From the NCBI GenBank assembly GCA_028641055.1, contig CM054062.1, positions 23,134,536-23,198,535 on the forward strand: 64,000 bases of DNA. Reading direction: 5' to 3'. Source of the DNA: Alopecurus myosuroides. Its lineage: Eukaryota; Streptophyta; Magnoliopsida; Poales; Poaceae. The position numbers and the translations under genes were made by a program. The notes under the pieces were generated by a model. That model ran no database searches. It saw only the letters and a list, made by a program, of their open reading frames with translations, and was not told the DNA's origin. Positions 1 through 11,369 of the stretch are shown one piece after another (position 1 is the stretch's first letter; each line of letters starts with the position of its first letter).

Positions 1-596
1 ACCCTAAAACCATGATGACCGTACGTGGCCTTCCACTTGTAACCGAGATCATCAACAAACTCACACATATTTCTAGTAATCTTCTGATAACCGTACATCC
101 AAGCAATGGTGCGCACCGCATCGCCCATGCAGTGCACTGTGCAATACAACCGAGCAACCAATTCCGGACAGTACACATTCTTGATCTTCGGGAGTGGTGC
201 AACATTTACCTTCACCAAGAATTCATGAACGTGATGGAGATCACCATTCTTGTGCCTATGATAGAAATCCATGTCCACCTGAAACTGATCACAGACAAGC
301 GGATCCTGAGTGGAATAAAACTCATTCCATGCCTTGAGCTGAAGGTTGGTCCAAAACCGAGAATTTTCACAAGTGGGCTCCGAATAGCGATAGGGGTTCT
401 TCCTCTTGACAACTTTCCACCGAGCCACTGTGAATTCTTTCATGTTTCCTTCAATAAACCTCTCAAACAACTCATCCTCATAACCGCTACCGGAACCACG
501 ACCCCTCTGAGGGAAGGGCCCTCTCCTAGCAGCAGCCTTCCTCTTGGTACCAACACGGGAGGCACCACCTATGAATAGAAGATGTAGAAGCAGCAT
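1..596 (-). CDS. Partial ORF downstream of Copia pol, plant-transposon-protein-like
   Basis: An uninterrupted minus-strand frame of about 198 codons runs from an ATG at 594-596 to the window edge. The first dozen residues look unnatural (leucine-rich), so the true start may lie upstream in another frame. A basic stretch (KRKAAARRGPF) is followed by motifs such as DELFERFIEGN, SRFWTNLQLKAWNEFY and ELVARLYCTVHCMGDAVRTI. These resemble the poorly characterised ORFs found beside pol in grass Gypsy/Athila and Copia/SIRE elements; no enzymatic motif is visible. It sits about 1.3 kb downstream of the Copia RT/RNase H gene once the nested Gypsy is removed, which suggests the extra 3' ORF of a SIRE-type element. 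A separate retroelement fragment is the main alternative. Confidence 0.45.
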   Translation of the reverse strand, partial: MLLLHLLFIGGASRVGTKRKAAARRGPFPQRGRGSGSGYEDELFERFIEGNMKEFTVARWKVVKRKNPYRYSEPTCENSRFWTNLQLKAWNEFYSTQDPLVCDQFQVDMDFYHRHKNGDLHHVHEFLVKVNVAPLPKIKNVYCPELVARLYCTVHCMGDAVRTIAWMYGYQKITRNMCEFVDDLGYKWKATYGHHGFR

Positions 597-1094
597 GGGA
601 TAAGTGCATATGACAAATTGGGGAAACAAACTCCCAAAGTTAGATGAAGTGCAAATTTTCAGAATTTTTTTGGAGTGATCCGGATTCAATCCGAGATTTC
701 TGGATTCATTTCGGGTGTCGGAATGGTTCCGACAGGTCCGGAATTATTCCGGGAACCTCAATCTGAATCGAGATCTCCATGAAATTTTGATCATTTGGCT
801 CAAAAACTTCATCAAACTTGAGGGTAACATGGAATAGGTCCTAGGAGATGATAAGTGAAGGCTAAAGTGCACGAAAACATGGAGATGACATAGATATGAT
901 AGATCTAGTACTAGGTTGGAGAAAGGTTAGTCTAGATCTTAGAGACATGGAAACACATGGTATAGAGATTAGCCAAGATGATTATGTTGAAAGGAAATCG
1001 AAATCTAGATCAACCCTAGGTGGAGATTGCATCTAGAACAAAAACCAACCAACAAAAACAAAAACAAAGAGGGGCCAATCCAAATACCTTCCAT
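597..1094. other. Non-coding spacer of the Copia element
   Basis: I see no gene here. Positions about 665-790 contain several imperfect palindromes built on CCGGAAT/ATTCCGG, the same motif style as 15150-15310 on the other side of the nested Gypsy. The rest is plain A/T-rich sequence. Confidence 0.5.
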
Positions 1095-1099
1095 GGGAG

Positions 1100-2483
1100 T
1101 GATACGTCATAAACGTATCCTTAATTTCTGATGTTCCATGCTGTTTTTCATGATATTTCCTACATGATTTCCTTACACTTTATGTCATTTTTATCGATTT
1201 CCCGGGACTAACCTATTGACAAGATGCCAGAGCCAGTTCATGTTTTCTGCTATTTTTAGTTTCAGACAAGTTGTTCTGGAAATATTCTCGGAATTGGACG
1301 ATTCAAAAGCCAGAAGTCTTAGAAGTCCCAGAGGGTCAAGGAAGTCCAAAGGAGACCCGGAGGGGGGCTCCGAAGGTCCCACACCATGCTTGGGCGCGGG
1401 TGAACCCCTAGCCGCTCCGAGGGTGGTGTGGGTGCCTCGGGCGCCCACCGCCATCGCCCTTTCGCCTATATATGCCCCCGATGCATAAACCCTAAAAGAA
1501 TCGACATTTTCCGTAAAATACATCTGTAGCTCCTCAGCCGCTGCCGACAAGTTTCGAGGACAAATCTCTGTTCTGGCACCCTGCCGGGACGGGGAAGTGC
1601 TCCCGGAACCATCTCCATCGACTCCACTGCCATCTCCATCGCTGTTTTGGTCTCCTATGATAAGGAGGGAGTAGTTCTCCCCCGAGGCTGAGGGCTCTAC
1701 CGGTAGCTATGTGGTTCAACTCTCTCTCCCATGGTGTGATCTATATGTGATCGTGAGCTTTGTAATCTAGTTGAATAAGTAGTTGTTACTCTTCATCTTG
1801 TGATACTCAAGTGTTTTATTAATATGAACTTTGGAGTCACCTTGTCCCGCGGTGTGAAGGTGACAGTGTGCACATCGTGTGTGTCTCCTCTATGAATTGT
1901 GGTGTTTGTCTAGTACCTTCTAGGGCGCTCATAGTGACAGCATGGGTTAACTAGACATGGGAATGCTTACTTTAAGGAATGCTTTTTGCAGCCCTACGCA
2001 ATGATTAGTGTTCATTATCTAGCCGGAGAGGGTTAAGAGTAGCATAGTGAAGAGAAGATATTTAGTTATTCAATTATGTGATCATTGTTGAGAGTGTCCA
2101 CTAGTGAAAGTAGGATCCCTAGGCCTTGTTTCCAAGCATTGAAACACCGTTTTCCGCCTGTTCTGCTACATGTTTGCTTGCTGCCATATCTATTTCAGAT
2201 TGCTATTATTACTTATAACCATCCATATTACTCACATTTCACTCTCTTCGCCGAACTAGTGCACCTATATACCTGATAAGTATATTGGGTGTGTTTGGGA
2301 CACAAGATACTTCTTATATCTTAATTGCAGGGTTGCCTAAGAGGGATATCTTTGACCTCTACCTCACCGAGTTCGATAAACCTTGGGTGATCCACTTAAG
2401 GGAAACTTGCTGCTGTTCTACAAACCTCTGCACTTGGAGGCCCAACACTGTCTACAAGAATAGAAGCATGCGTAGACATCAAG
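1100..2483 (+). repeat. 5' LTR of outer Gypsy element
   Basis: It starts TGATACGTC and matches 13611-15002 throughout. A TATA box (TATATATG, 1467-1474) lies about 370 bp in and marks the likely U3/R boundary. The last bases (CATCAAG) are assigned by the target duplication; a canonical CA end three bases earlier is possible. Confidence 0.85.
1467..1474 (+). promoter_or_regulatory. TATA box of outer Gypsy 5' LTR
   Basis: TATATATG lies in a G/C-rich LTR context. The same site recurs at the matching place in the 3' LTR (13981-13988) and, inverted, in the inner element's LTRs. Confidence 0.55.
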
Positions 2484-2491
2484 CTCTTTTA

Positions 2492-2509
2492 TGGCGCCAT
2501 TGTCAGGGA
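2492..2509 (+). other. Primer-binding site (tRNA-Asp type), mutated
   Basis: TGGCGCCATTGTCAGGGA begins eight bases after the LTR. The complement of the plant tRNA-Asp 3' end is TGGCGCCGTTGCCGGGGA, so there are three differences. All three are G-to-A or C-to-T changes within CG or CCG contexts, as expected from decay of methylated cytosine. Confidence 0.75.
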
Positions 2510-2621
2510 GGTAAGGTAAAAGGTTCTCACATCCTAGGGTGTGAGTGCTTGAAGTTATTTCCTTTAGATTCTGCAATTATATCGTTTTGTTTCTTGTTTT
2601 TATTTTCACTAGTTAGGCTTA

Positions 2622-3484
2622 ATGGAAAACAACAAAAATATGAGAGAGCTTTATAATATTTATCTTGAGTTAGGACATGAAGTGTTTGAAGAGAAAATTA
2701 AAAACCTATGGAACTTTATTTGCATGCTAGTGGCAATGTTATTAGTATGAACTCTTTAAACACCATTATTGCTAATGCTATGGACAAGTCTAAGCTTGGG
2801 GAAGTTGGTTTTGATGAATATGATATTTTTAGTCCCCCAAGTTTTGAGGAGGAAATTTTCTTTGATGATACTTTGCCTCCAATATATGATGATTATAATG
2901 ATCATGGTATTCTAGTTCCACCTACTATGAATGATAAATTTTATTATGATCATGATATGCCTTCTATATATGATGATTACAATGATGAACGTGTTATTTT
3001 CAGTCCACCTACTATTGAGGAGAAAATTTATTTTGATTATAATATTCCTCGTATATTTGATGATTATGGTGATGATAATAATAATGATAGCTATTTTGTT
3101 GAATTTGCTCCCACTGTTATTAATAAGAATGACTATGCTTATGTGGAGAGTATTAATTCTTTTATGCATGTGGCTCATGATAAGAATGTTTTATGTGATA
3201 GCTATAATGTTAATTTTATTCATGATGCTACTGAAGGTTATTATGAGAGAGGGAAACATGGTTTTATGCATCTCAACAATATTAAATTTCCCCTCTTTAT
3301 GTTGAAATTTTTGATGTTGCACTTATTTTGTCTTCCTATGATAGTCACTTTGTGCTTCGTTGACTTGTTTTTCTACAAGATTATTTTTCATAGGAAGTGG
3401 GTTAGACTTAAATGTGTTTTATATTTGCTTCTTGATGCTCTCTTATTGTGCTTCAACTATTATTCTTATGTGAGCACCTTTTAA
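2622..3484 (+). pseudogene. Acidic-repeat ORF with C-terminal membrane helices (outer copy)
   Basis: An ATG at 2622 opens MENNKNM, as in the inner element. A frameshift near 2700 then leads into the long frame 2708-3484 (258 codons). That frame has three or four acidic repeats of the type PPIYDDYND followed by a block ending FSPP or VPP, then VEFAP, DYAYVES and HVAHDKNVLCDSY. The last 65 residues hold two strongly hydrophobic stretches split by a basic HRKWVRLK segment, predicting two membrane helices. Compared with the inner element, the gag core and zinc knuckle are missing, so this is a deletion derivative. Similar ORFs are common in Triticeae pol-less Gypsy elements, to my knowledge without assigned function. 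Confidence 0.6.
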
Positions 3485-4589
3485 AAATCATTGTGCCTAG
3501 CTGAAAGGAATTAAAAGAAAAGCGCTTCCAGGAGACAACCCGTTTTATTTCTCCGTTTTCAACCCGTTTTCCGTCGTTTTGTTTTGTGTGCTTTGCACCT
3601 GGGTGTTGTCTATTTCCTTAGAAACCCTGATGTATCTTTTCTTTTGTGTTTTTGTTGAGCCAAGTAAAGCCTCTAGTGGAAAGCTGAGACTATATTTCGG
3701 ATTTCTGCGCAGGAAACAGATTTCTGCTGTCCATTGTTAAATTCCTATAAAATCACAGAAAATTCAAAATGACCTGAGTTTTTTTGTGCGTAATCCTGGG
3801 ATATATTTCGAAAAAAATCATCTTTACCTGTTGTCCTGTTTTGACAGATTTCTGCCAATAATTGCATTTGCATCTTAATCTCTTTCTTTTGGTGTTCTTT
3901 TGAGAAAAAGAGTTTTAAAAGATGTTTTGACAGTAGCTAATGTGTTTATGAGTGTTAGTCTTGTGTTGAAAATGAACCATGTGAATTTATTATTTCCATT
4001 GCACTAACGTTGCTAATGAAGATTGTGAGAAGTTTGGTGTGCAGGAAGTTTTCAAGGGTCAAGAGAAGAGGATGATATGACGTGATCAAGAAGAGTGAAG
4101 AGCCTAAGCTTGGGAATTCCCCGGTGGTACATCCCATCAAATTAAAAGAAGACTCAACCATCTAAGCTTGGGGATGCCCAAGGCATCCCCTTCTTCATCG
4201 ACAAATTATAAGGTCACTTCTAGTGAAACTATATTTTTATTCGCTCACATCTTATCTGCTTTACTTGGAGCGTCTTTTATTTTTTGCTTTCAGTTTGTTT
4301 AGTTTTCTTTGCTGTAGTTTATGGTTGGATCTTATCATACTTGTGTGGGAGAGAGACACGCTCCATTTTCATTGCTTAGAACACTCTAGTTTTCATTTTT
4401 ATTGTTCTGTGAGTGTTCACTTTTTGCTAGTACTGCGTTTAGCCTTTGTTTTCATGCATCTCTTATTCAGAGCTGTTAGTTTTAGTAGTGTTATGTGAGT
4501 ACTATCATGTTTGCTTGATGTATCATGTAGAGTATTTTTGTTAAAACATATCTTGTATGGTGCTTGTTGGGAAAAGAAACTGCTGCTTG
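3485..4589 (+). other. 3' untranslated interior of outer Gypsy
   Basis: No gene is visible. The stretch is homologous in inverted orientation to about 7560-8640 of the inner element, including the pair of short motifs AAGCTTGGG(G/A)AT. It ends where the truncated inner LTR begins near 4590. Confidence 0.6.
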
Positions 4590-5943
4590 AAGTAGAACAG
4601 TAGCAAGTTTCCCTTAAGTGGATTACCCAAGGTTTATCGAACTCAGGGAGGTAGAGGTCAAAGATATCCCTCTCAAGCAACCCTGCAATCAAGATACAAG
4701 AAGTCTATTGTGTCCCCAACATACCCAATATACTTGTCAGGTATATAGGTGCACTAGTTCGGCGAAGAGAGAGTAAGATACAAGTAGTATGGATGATTAT
4801 AAGTGATAATAACAATCTGAAATAAAAATGGCAGCAAGCAAACATGTAGAAGAACAGGCGGAAAATTGTGTTTCAATGCTTGGAAATAAGGCCTAGGGCT
4901 CCTACTTTCACTAGTGGACACTCTCAACAATGCTCACATAATTGAATGCATAAATATCATTTCTTCATTGCGCTACTTCGAACCACTCTCCGGTCGAATA
5001 ACAAGCACTAATCATTGCGTAGGGGCTTTAACAGCACTCCTCAAGTCTATATTCCCTCTCTAGGGCACCCCAAAGTCACTACGAGCGCCATAGATTAGTA
5101 AACAAACGCAACAGTTTCATAGGTTCACCTTCCAACACAAGATATAAATATCATGCTAAACCACACGGTGCACACACTGTCACCTTTACCCCGTGATCAA
5201 AGTGTTTACGGAGATAACAAAACCACTTGAGTTGCATAACAGATGAAGATCAATCTACTTATTAACCTAGATCACAAAGCTCATGATCACATAAAGATCA
5301 CACCATGGGAGAGAGAGATGAACCACATAGCTACCGGTAGAGCCCTCAGCCTAGGGGGAGAACTACTCCCTCCACATCATAGGAGACAACAACTGTGATG
5401 GAGATGGCGGTGGAGTCGATGGAGATGACTTACGAGGGCACTTCCCCGTCCCGGCAGGGTGCTAGAACAGATATCTGTCCCCCGAAACTTGTCGGCGGTG
5501 GCGGCGGAGCTAGAGATGTATTTTGCGGAAAAGGTCGATTGTTCTAGGGTTTATGCATCAGGGAATATATATGGGCGAAAGGGCGATACCGGGAGGTGGC
5601 CAGGGGACCCACACCCCTAGGTGGCGCGCCCTGAGGAGACTCGCGCCACCCCATGGTGTGGCCACCCTGTGGCCCCCCTCCGGGGCTCTTCGGGACTTCT
5701 AGAAGCTTCCGAGACTTTTAGGACTTATGGCTTTCGAATTTTCCAATTCCGAGAATATTTCCAGAACAACTTTTTTAGAAACTAAAAACAGCAGAAAACA
5801 GGGAACTGGCTCTGTGGCATCTTGTTAATAGGTTAGTCCCGGAAAACATAAGAAAACGTAGGAAAACATGCAGAAAACATGTAGCAATTGACATAATATT
5901 AACATGGAACATAAAAAATTATAGATACGTTTGAGACGTATCA
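4590..5943 (-). repeat. 3' LTR of inner Gypsy, outer end truncated
   Basis: It matches 11370-12779 from the TGATACGTC start (minus strand, at 5943) but loses homology near 4590. There the sequence reads GAAACTGCTGCTTGAAG instead of the conserved LTR end. An inverted TATA box (ATATATAT) lies near 5566. Confidence 0.8.
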
Positions 5944-8640
5944 AGCATCCCCAAGCTTAGTTCCTACTCGTCCTCGAGCAGGTAAACGATAAAAACACAA
6001 TAATTTCTGAGGTGACATGCTACCACACAATCTTGATTATAATATGTAAAGCAGAGCATGTAAACTATGATCAAATGAACTAAAGCTGTGATCTATATTT
6101 GATATCAACAAGTAATGCATAAACAAAGAAGAAATAATTAAAACTTTTAATGAATTAATGCTAATAGACTATCAACCGTGCAAAGTTTGTTAGATATGAT
6201 TTAAGATTTTAAGAACAACAATATCATGCACGTCAAACGATCTTCACAACCCCTGTTAGGATGAAGTCAAGCTTTCCACACGATGCAATGCTTGAATCTT
6301 AAACTATTTGCGCACTAAAAACAAGCAAGTGTTCTTCGTTGGTCCCTGGCACTGGGATGTTATGGCTAAGATAACATTATGGGGGGGTTTGGAAGGTCAA
6401 TGGAAGAAAGGCTCACAAAGCTGAAAGTGGTCATTAGACAAGAGAAAGTCTTACAACCGAAGCTATGCAAGGAGTAGGGATTTCCACACAACGAATGCAC
6501 ATAGATCTATAAGTGCATGAAAGCTCTCCAATGGAACTAGTGGGGGTGCATCCAACTTGCTTGCTCACGAAGACCTAAAGCTCAATTGAGGAGGCTTATC
6601 ATTGGAATATACAAGCCAAGTTCTATAATGTAAAGTTCCCCACATAGTTATGAATGATAATAATATGAAAACTCTCTCCAAACTGAAGTATTATTGATAA
6701 ACATGAAGCACAAGTGTGGTATAAACGATAGTGATGCGCCCCCTCTCTCTTTATTCTCTCTTTGGACCCCTTTTTTTTGGGGATTTTTCATTTTTATTTT
6801 ATTTTATATAACCTCACCGGTAGGGGAAACATCCTATATTACAATGAATCATCATACTTTTAGTACTCATAACTCATAAAGAAATATCTCTGATTTCTCT
6901 AACTGCATGCTCCTGCCAGTGTAGCAGTATGCATAAATAACCATGAAGCTCATCATCAAGTAACATAATGGACGTGGATGTTGTGCAGTAATATATCTCG
7001 GGATGGCTATGGAAATGCCATGATAGGTAGGTATGGTGTCTGTTTTGAGGAAGAATATATGGGCTTTTGTGTAGGAGAACAAAGTCCTCCCACGGGATTT
7101 GGATGCACTGGCGAAGTTTGCACCAACTCTCAATGCGAGAAAGGGAAATGCACAGTACCGAAGAGGCTAGAAAATATGGATGGTGGAAGTGCCAGGAACC
7201 TCAACATAGACTCACGAGTTAAAATATTACAGCAAGCAAATAAGCTTACAAGGCAAAGTGCAAATCACTCCAAGAGGGTCCGTGGCAGTGACAAGTCACT
7301 GTTAGCTACCCCGACCGTAGCGCGTAACAAAAGGACGATCAGAAATGTATCACTTGTAAAAATCATATACCATTGTTTCTATCAGCTGGTAATTTAAGTG
7401 TGGCACAGTTTCAAGTTTCTTAGAACAAACATTTAAAGTTTATACTTACTAGTCCTTCCCGTTTATCCATTAAGCAAATTAATATCTCAAAACAACAACA
7501 GTGGTTCAAGTGAAGCAGTTTAGTGATCTACAAGACCATGCAAATTTTTCCACTATACCAGCTACCACATAAGAATTATATTCTCAACCAAGCACACATA
7601 TGAGAAACACCTACTACAAAAGCTAACAGCTCTGAACAAGAGATGCATGAAAACAAAGGCTAAATGCAGTACTAGCAAAAAGTAAACACTCACAGAACAA
7701 TAAGAATGGAAACTAGAGTGTTCTAAGCAATGAAAACGGAGCGTGCCTCTCGCCCACACAAGTATGATAAGATCCAACCATTTATTACGGCAAACAAAAC
7801 CAAACAAACTAGAAAAAAATACGCTCCAATTAAAGCACATAAGATGCGACCGAATAAAAATATAGTTTCACTAGAAGTGACCTGATAATTTGTTGATGAA
7901 GAAGGGGATGCCTTGGGAATACCCAAGCTTAGACGCTTGAGTATTATTGTAATTTTCTTGGATGTACCACCGGGGAATCCCCAAGCTTAGGATTTTCACT
8001 CTCCTTGATCACATCATATCATCCTCTTCTTTTGATCCTTGAAAACTCCCTTCGCATCAAAATTCTCACAATCTTCATTAGCAACGTTAGTGCAATTGAA
8101 ATAATAAATTCACATGGTTCAGTTTCGACACAAGTATAAAACTTAAAAACACATTAGCTACTGTCACAACTTCTTTAAAAAAACTTTTTCTCAAAAGAAC
8201 ACCAAAAGAAAGAGATTAAGATGCAAATGCGACAAATGGCAGAAATCTGTCAAAACAGAACAACATGTAAAGATAGATTTTTTTTCAAAAATCTTCTGTT
8301 TCTCAAATCTAAAAGTGGTCTTCTAAGAAATGTTGCGTATATAACTCAGGATTAGGCACAAAAAATCTCAGGTCATGTTCAATTTTCTGTGATTTTTAAC
8401 AGAATTAACAGTGGACAACAGAAATCTGTTTCCTGCGCAGAAATCCGAAATATAGGCTCAACTTTCCACTAGAGGATTTACTTGCCTCAACAAAAACTCA
8501 AAAGAAAATATACAGCAGGGTAGCTAAGGAAATAGACAACACCCAGGTGCAAACAAAACAAAAGAAAACGAAGGAAAACGGGTTGAAAACGGAGAAATAA
8601 AACGGGTTGTCTCCCGGTAGCGCTTTTCTTTAAAGCCTTT
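5944..8640 (-). other. Long 3' untranslated interior of inner Gypsy
   Basis: About 2.7 kb without a convincing coding frame. Directly beside the 3' LTR is a purine-rich tract (AAGCTTGGGGATGC on the minus strand) that is the likely polypurine tract. Repeated AAGCTTGGG motifs recur near 7925 and 7985. The remainder is A/T-rich. Confidence 0.55.
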
Positions 8641-8644
8641 TCAG

Positions 8645-9804
8645 CTAGGCATGATAATTTGAGAAGATGCTCACATGAGAATAAGAGTTTAAGAACAATA
8701 AGAGAGAATCAAGAAGAAAAAATAAAACACATTTAAGTCTAACCCACTTCCTATGAAAAAGAATCTTGTAGAAAAACAAGTCAACGAAGCACAAAGTGAC
8801 TAGCATAGGAAGACAAAATAAGTGCAACATCAAAAATTTCAACATAAAGAGGGGAAACTTAATATTGTTGAGATGTATAAAACCATGTTTCTTCTCTCAT
8901 AATAACATTCAGTAGTGTCATGAATAAAATTAACAATATAACTATCACATAAAACATTCTTACCATGAGCCACATGCATAAAAGAATTAATACTCTCCAC
9001 ATAAGCATAGTCATTCTTACTAATAGTAATGGGAGCAAATTCAACAAAATAGCTATCATTATTATTCTCATCACCATAATCATCAAATATAGGAGGCATA
9101 GTATCATCAAAATAAATTTTCTCCTCAATAGCAGGTGGACTGAAAATATCATATTCATCATTGTAATCATCATATATAGGAAGAATAATATCATCATTTT
9201 TACTAGAAAGAGATGTATCAAGAATACAATCATTAGTAGCAAAATGATTTTCAAACACATCATCCACAAGCTCAGAGCTTTCTTTATCATCATTGGAAGG
9301 AACATGGATGGTACTAATAGTACAGAAATTATCATCATCTTCAGAATTGGTACCAAAGAGATTTTCAATATCAAAAGTAGTGTGTTTCTCCCAATCATGA
9401 TCACTTTCATAAATAACAGGCATAGGAAGATCATTGAGTTCAGACTCATCAAAAATTATAATAGGAGCTACATGCTTAGGAGGAGATACCGTTACCTCTC
9501 TCCTTTTACTCCTCCTCTTCTTCTTCTTCTTCTTCTTCTTCTTCTTCCTCTCTATAGGAGGGAGAGGCTTGAAAGGAAGCTTCTCCACATACCCTGGTTT
9601 ATTGTTAGAAACAACAGAAAGAACTTTGGAGGATTCCTCCTCTTCATTAATAAGATGAAAAAAAATATTACCCCTGTCATATTTTGGTAAATTCTCCTCT
9701 TTTACAATATTTTGTATGCAAGTATTTGTGTGGCAATTATTAACACAATAAAGATGACAACCATGCAGGACACTATTCATATCAAGAGCACTCATATCTA
9801 CCAA
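8645..9804 (-). pseudogene. Acidic-repeat ORF with membrane helices (inner copy, frameshifted)
   Basis: The frame 9804-8839 (321 codons) carries a lysine-rich run (IERKKKK..., from a CTT microsatellite), acidic blocks (DDKESSELVDD), PPIFDDYGDENN repeats and VEFAP, NDYAYVES and HVAHGKNVLCDSY motifs. A one-base deletion near 8895 relative to the outer copy shifts the frame. The hydrophobic C-terminus (about 65 residues, two predicted helices around HRKWVRLKCVL) therefore continues in frame 8845-8645. Together with the outer copy it defines a conserved product ending in a double membrane anchor. It may be an envelope-like or gag-extension protein; function is unknown. Confidence 0.55.
9516..9547. 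repeat. (CTT)n microsatellite encoding poly-lysine
   Basis: About eleven CTT repeats; on the minus strand (AAG)n encodes ten or so lysines within the acidic ORF. The outer element lacks it. Confidence 0.8.
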
Positions 9805-9819
9805 AGAAGTTTTTCTTAA

Positions 9820-10200
9820 TTACTCTTCACACCCCAAAAATAATGTAAGTTCATCATGCTCATTAGGGGTGATCATGTCATCACAATACAAACTTGCAGT
9901 ACTCATAGGATTCGAAAGGCTACTATCATGGCTTGAGCATTGAAAATTAAAATGACCCACTTTACAGCAAAGTTCACAAATAAAAGGATAGAGGGCACAA
10001 ACTTTTTTACCAAGATCATCTAAAGCCATGTACCACTTTCTAGTTTTTTCATTCATATGATGGATGCAATAATCTTCTTTGGTTTGATTCTTTTCACAAG
10101 GTCTAAGTGCTCCACAAAAATTAACATGCTTATAAGAAATAGTACTTTCAGATGTCTGAACATGTTTATTGCAATCATTAATAACAGTTTCATTTTTCAT
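9820..10200 (-). pseudogene. Gag zinc-knuckle segment of inner Gypsy
   Basis: This 126-codon minus-strand frame contains CELCCKVGHFNFQC, a textbook CX2CX4HX4C nucleocapsid knuckle that would bind RNA. It lies between the gag core (upstream, 10260-11197) and the acidic ORF (downstream), the normal gag order. Stops or frameshifts separate the three parts, so the chain is broken here, although it was probably one polyprotein in the active ancestor. Confidence 0.65.
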
Positions 10201-10259
10201 GCAAGTGTCTTTAAAAGGTTCATGATATATGTCCCCATTTGATTTAGGAACATTAATAT

Positions 10260-11197
10260 AAGAAGAAAATTATCTATACCAACCAATAATCATTTGAGGA
10301 TCAAGACCATATTTAGCACTAAGCTCTTGAAAATCAGCAGTTTCAGCGAAAGACTTAATGCAATCATACTCATAGTTTATACCTGATTCTTTACCTTTGT
10401 CATTATTCCAACCTTCACTATTGGTTTCAATTGTTTCAAGAAGATCCCATTTAGCTTCAACCTTCTTACTTGAGAAAGAACCCTTTGAACATGCATATAG
10501 ATAATCCCTGTAATGTCCTGAAAGCCTTGCATAAAGATTAGTAACAATTATTTCCTTAGGAAGCTCATGGTTAGGACATTTAAGTATTAAAGTTTTCAGT
10601 CTTCCCCAAGCTTGAGCAATGCTTTCTCCATCACTAGGCCAAAAATTATAATTTAATTCCTATCTAAATACAGTTGATGAGAGGAATAAAATTTAGAGTA
10701 AAATAGAGGTTGAAGCTCCTTCCACTCCAAATGATGAGGATCATCTAGCAGCTCATACCACTCCCTTGATTTTTTCATAAGAGACAAAGAGAATAACCTC
10801 CTCTTAACTTGGTCCATTGAAATACCTGCACACTTGAACAACCCGCATATTTCATGTATAAAGAGTAAATGATCACGAGGATGGACAGTTCCATCTCCAA
10901 AATAACGGTTATCCATGAAAAGTTCAGCAATTTTCTTGGGTATTTTAAAAGGAACCCTTTTAGTAGGAGGATTTAAAATATCACAAGCATCATTAGATTG
11001 ATCACATATGGGAGATAAAGTATCATCAGAGCAAATTTTCTCCTATAAAGCTGGAAAACTAAAAAATTTATAAAACTAGGTTCCCCAAGCTTAGAATTTT
11101 CCATAGTACTAGAAATAATGGCATCCAAATAATTAATGCTAATAACATTGCTACTAGAATGCAAGTAAAGCGCTGTCATATTTTTGTTGTTTTCCAT
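10260..11197 (-). pseudogene. Gag core of inner Gypsy, multiply broken
   Basis: It starts MENNKNM at 11197, matching the outer element, and shifts frame near 11080. The core is then readable in 10916-10653 (DNRYFGDGTVHPRDHL, FKCAGISMDQVKRRLF, SREWYELLDD, WKELQPLFYSKFY), typical of the retrotransposon gag domain. After a stop near 10650 the frame continues (FWPSDGESIAQAWGRLK, CPNHELPKEI, YARLSGHYRDYL). At least one frameshift and one stop disrupt it. The product would have been the capsid subunit that packages element RNA. Confidence 0.65.
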
Positions 11198-11341
11198 TAA
11201 GACTAACTAGTAAAATTAAAACAAGCAACAAGTAAAAATAAGCCTAACTAGTGAAAACAAGAAACAAAAAGATATAATTGCAGAATCTAAAGGAAATAAC
11301 TTAGAGCACTCACAAAGGATGCGAGTACCTTTTACCTTACC

Positions 11342-11359
11342 TCCCCGGCAACGGAGCCA
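11342..11359 (-). other. Primer-binding site of inner Gypsy (tRNA-Asp type)
   Basis: On the minus strand TGGCTCCGTTGCCGGGGA lies ten bases after the 5' LTR. It differs from the complement of plant tRNA-Asp at a single base (T for G at position 5). Confidence 0.8.
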
Positions 11360-11369
11360 GAAAAGATCT

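Larger units (their letters stand above)
1..1099 (-). mobile_element. SIRE/Maximus-like Copia element, downstream (3') part
   Basis: This is the part of a minus-strand Copia element that lies downstream of its pol, cut from the rest by the Gypsy insertion at 1100-15002. The 5-bp duplication GGGAG (1095-1099 and 15003-15007) flanks that insertion, and removing one copy joins the two halves cleanly. It holds non-coding spacer (597-1099) and an ORF that runs off the left edge. SIRE/Maximus elements are known to carry an extra ORF after pol, which is the basis for the lineage call. The element's 3' LTR is outside the window. Confidence 0.6.

Noticed and set aside
12..578. 188-codon plus-strand ORF
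   Set aside because: It is the shadow of the minus-strand ORF, which has the natural composition and family-like motifs.
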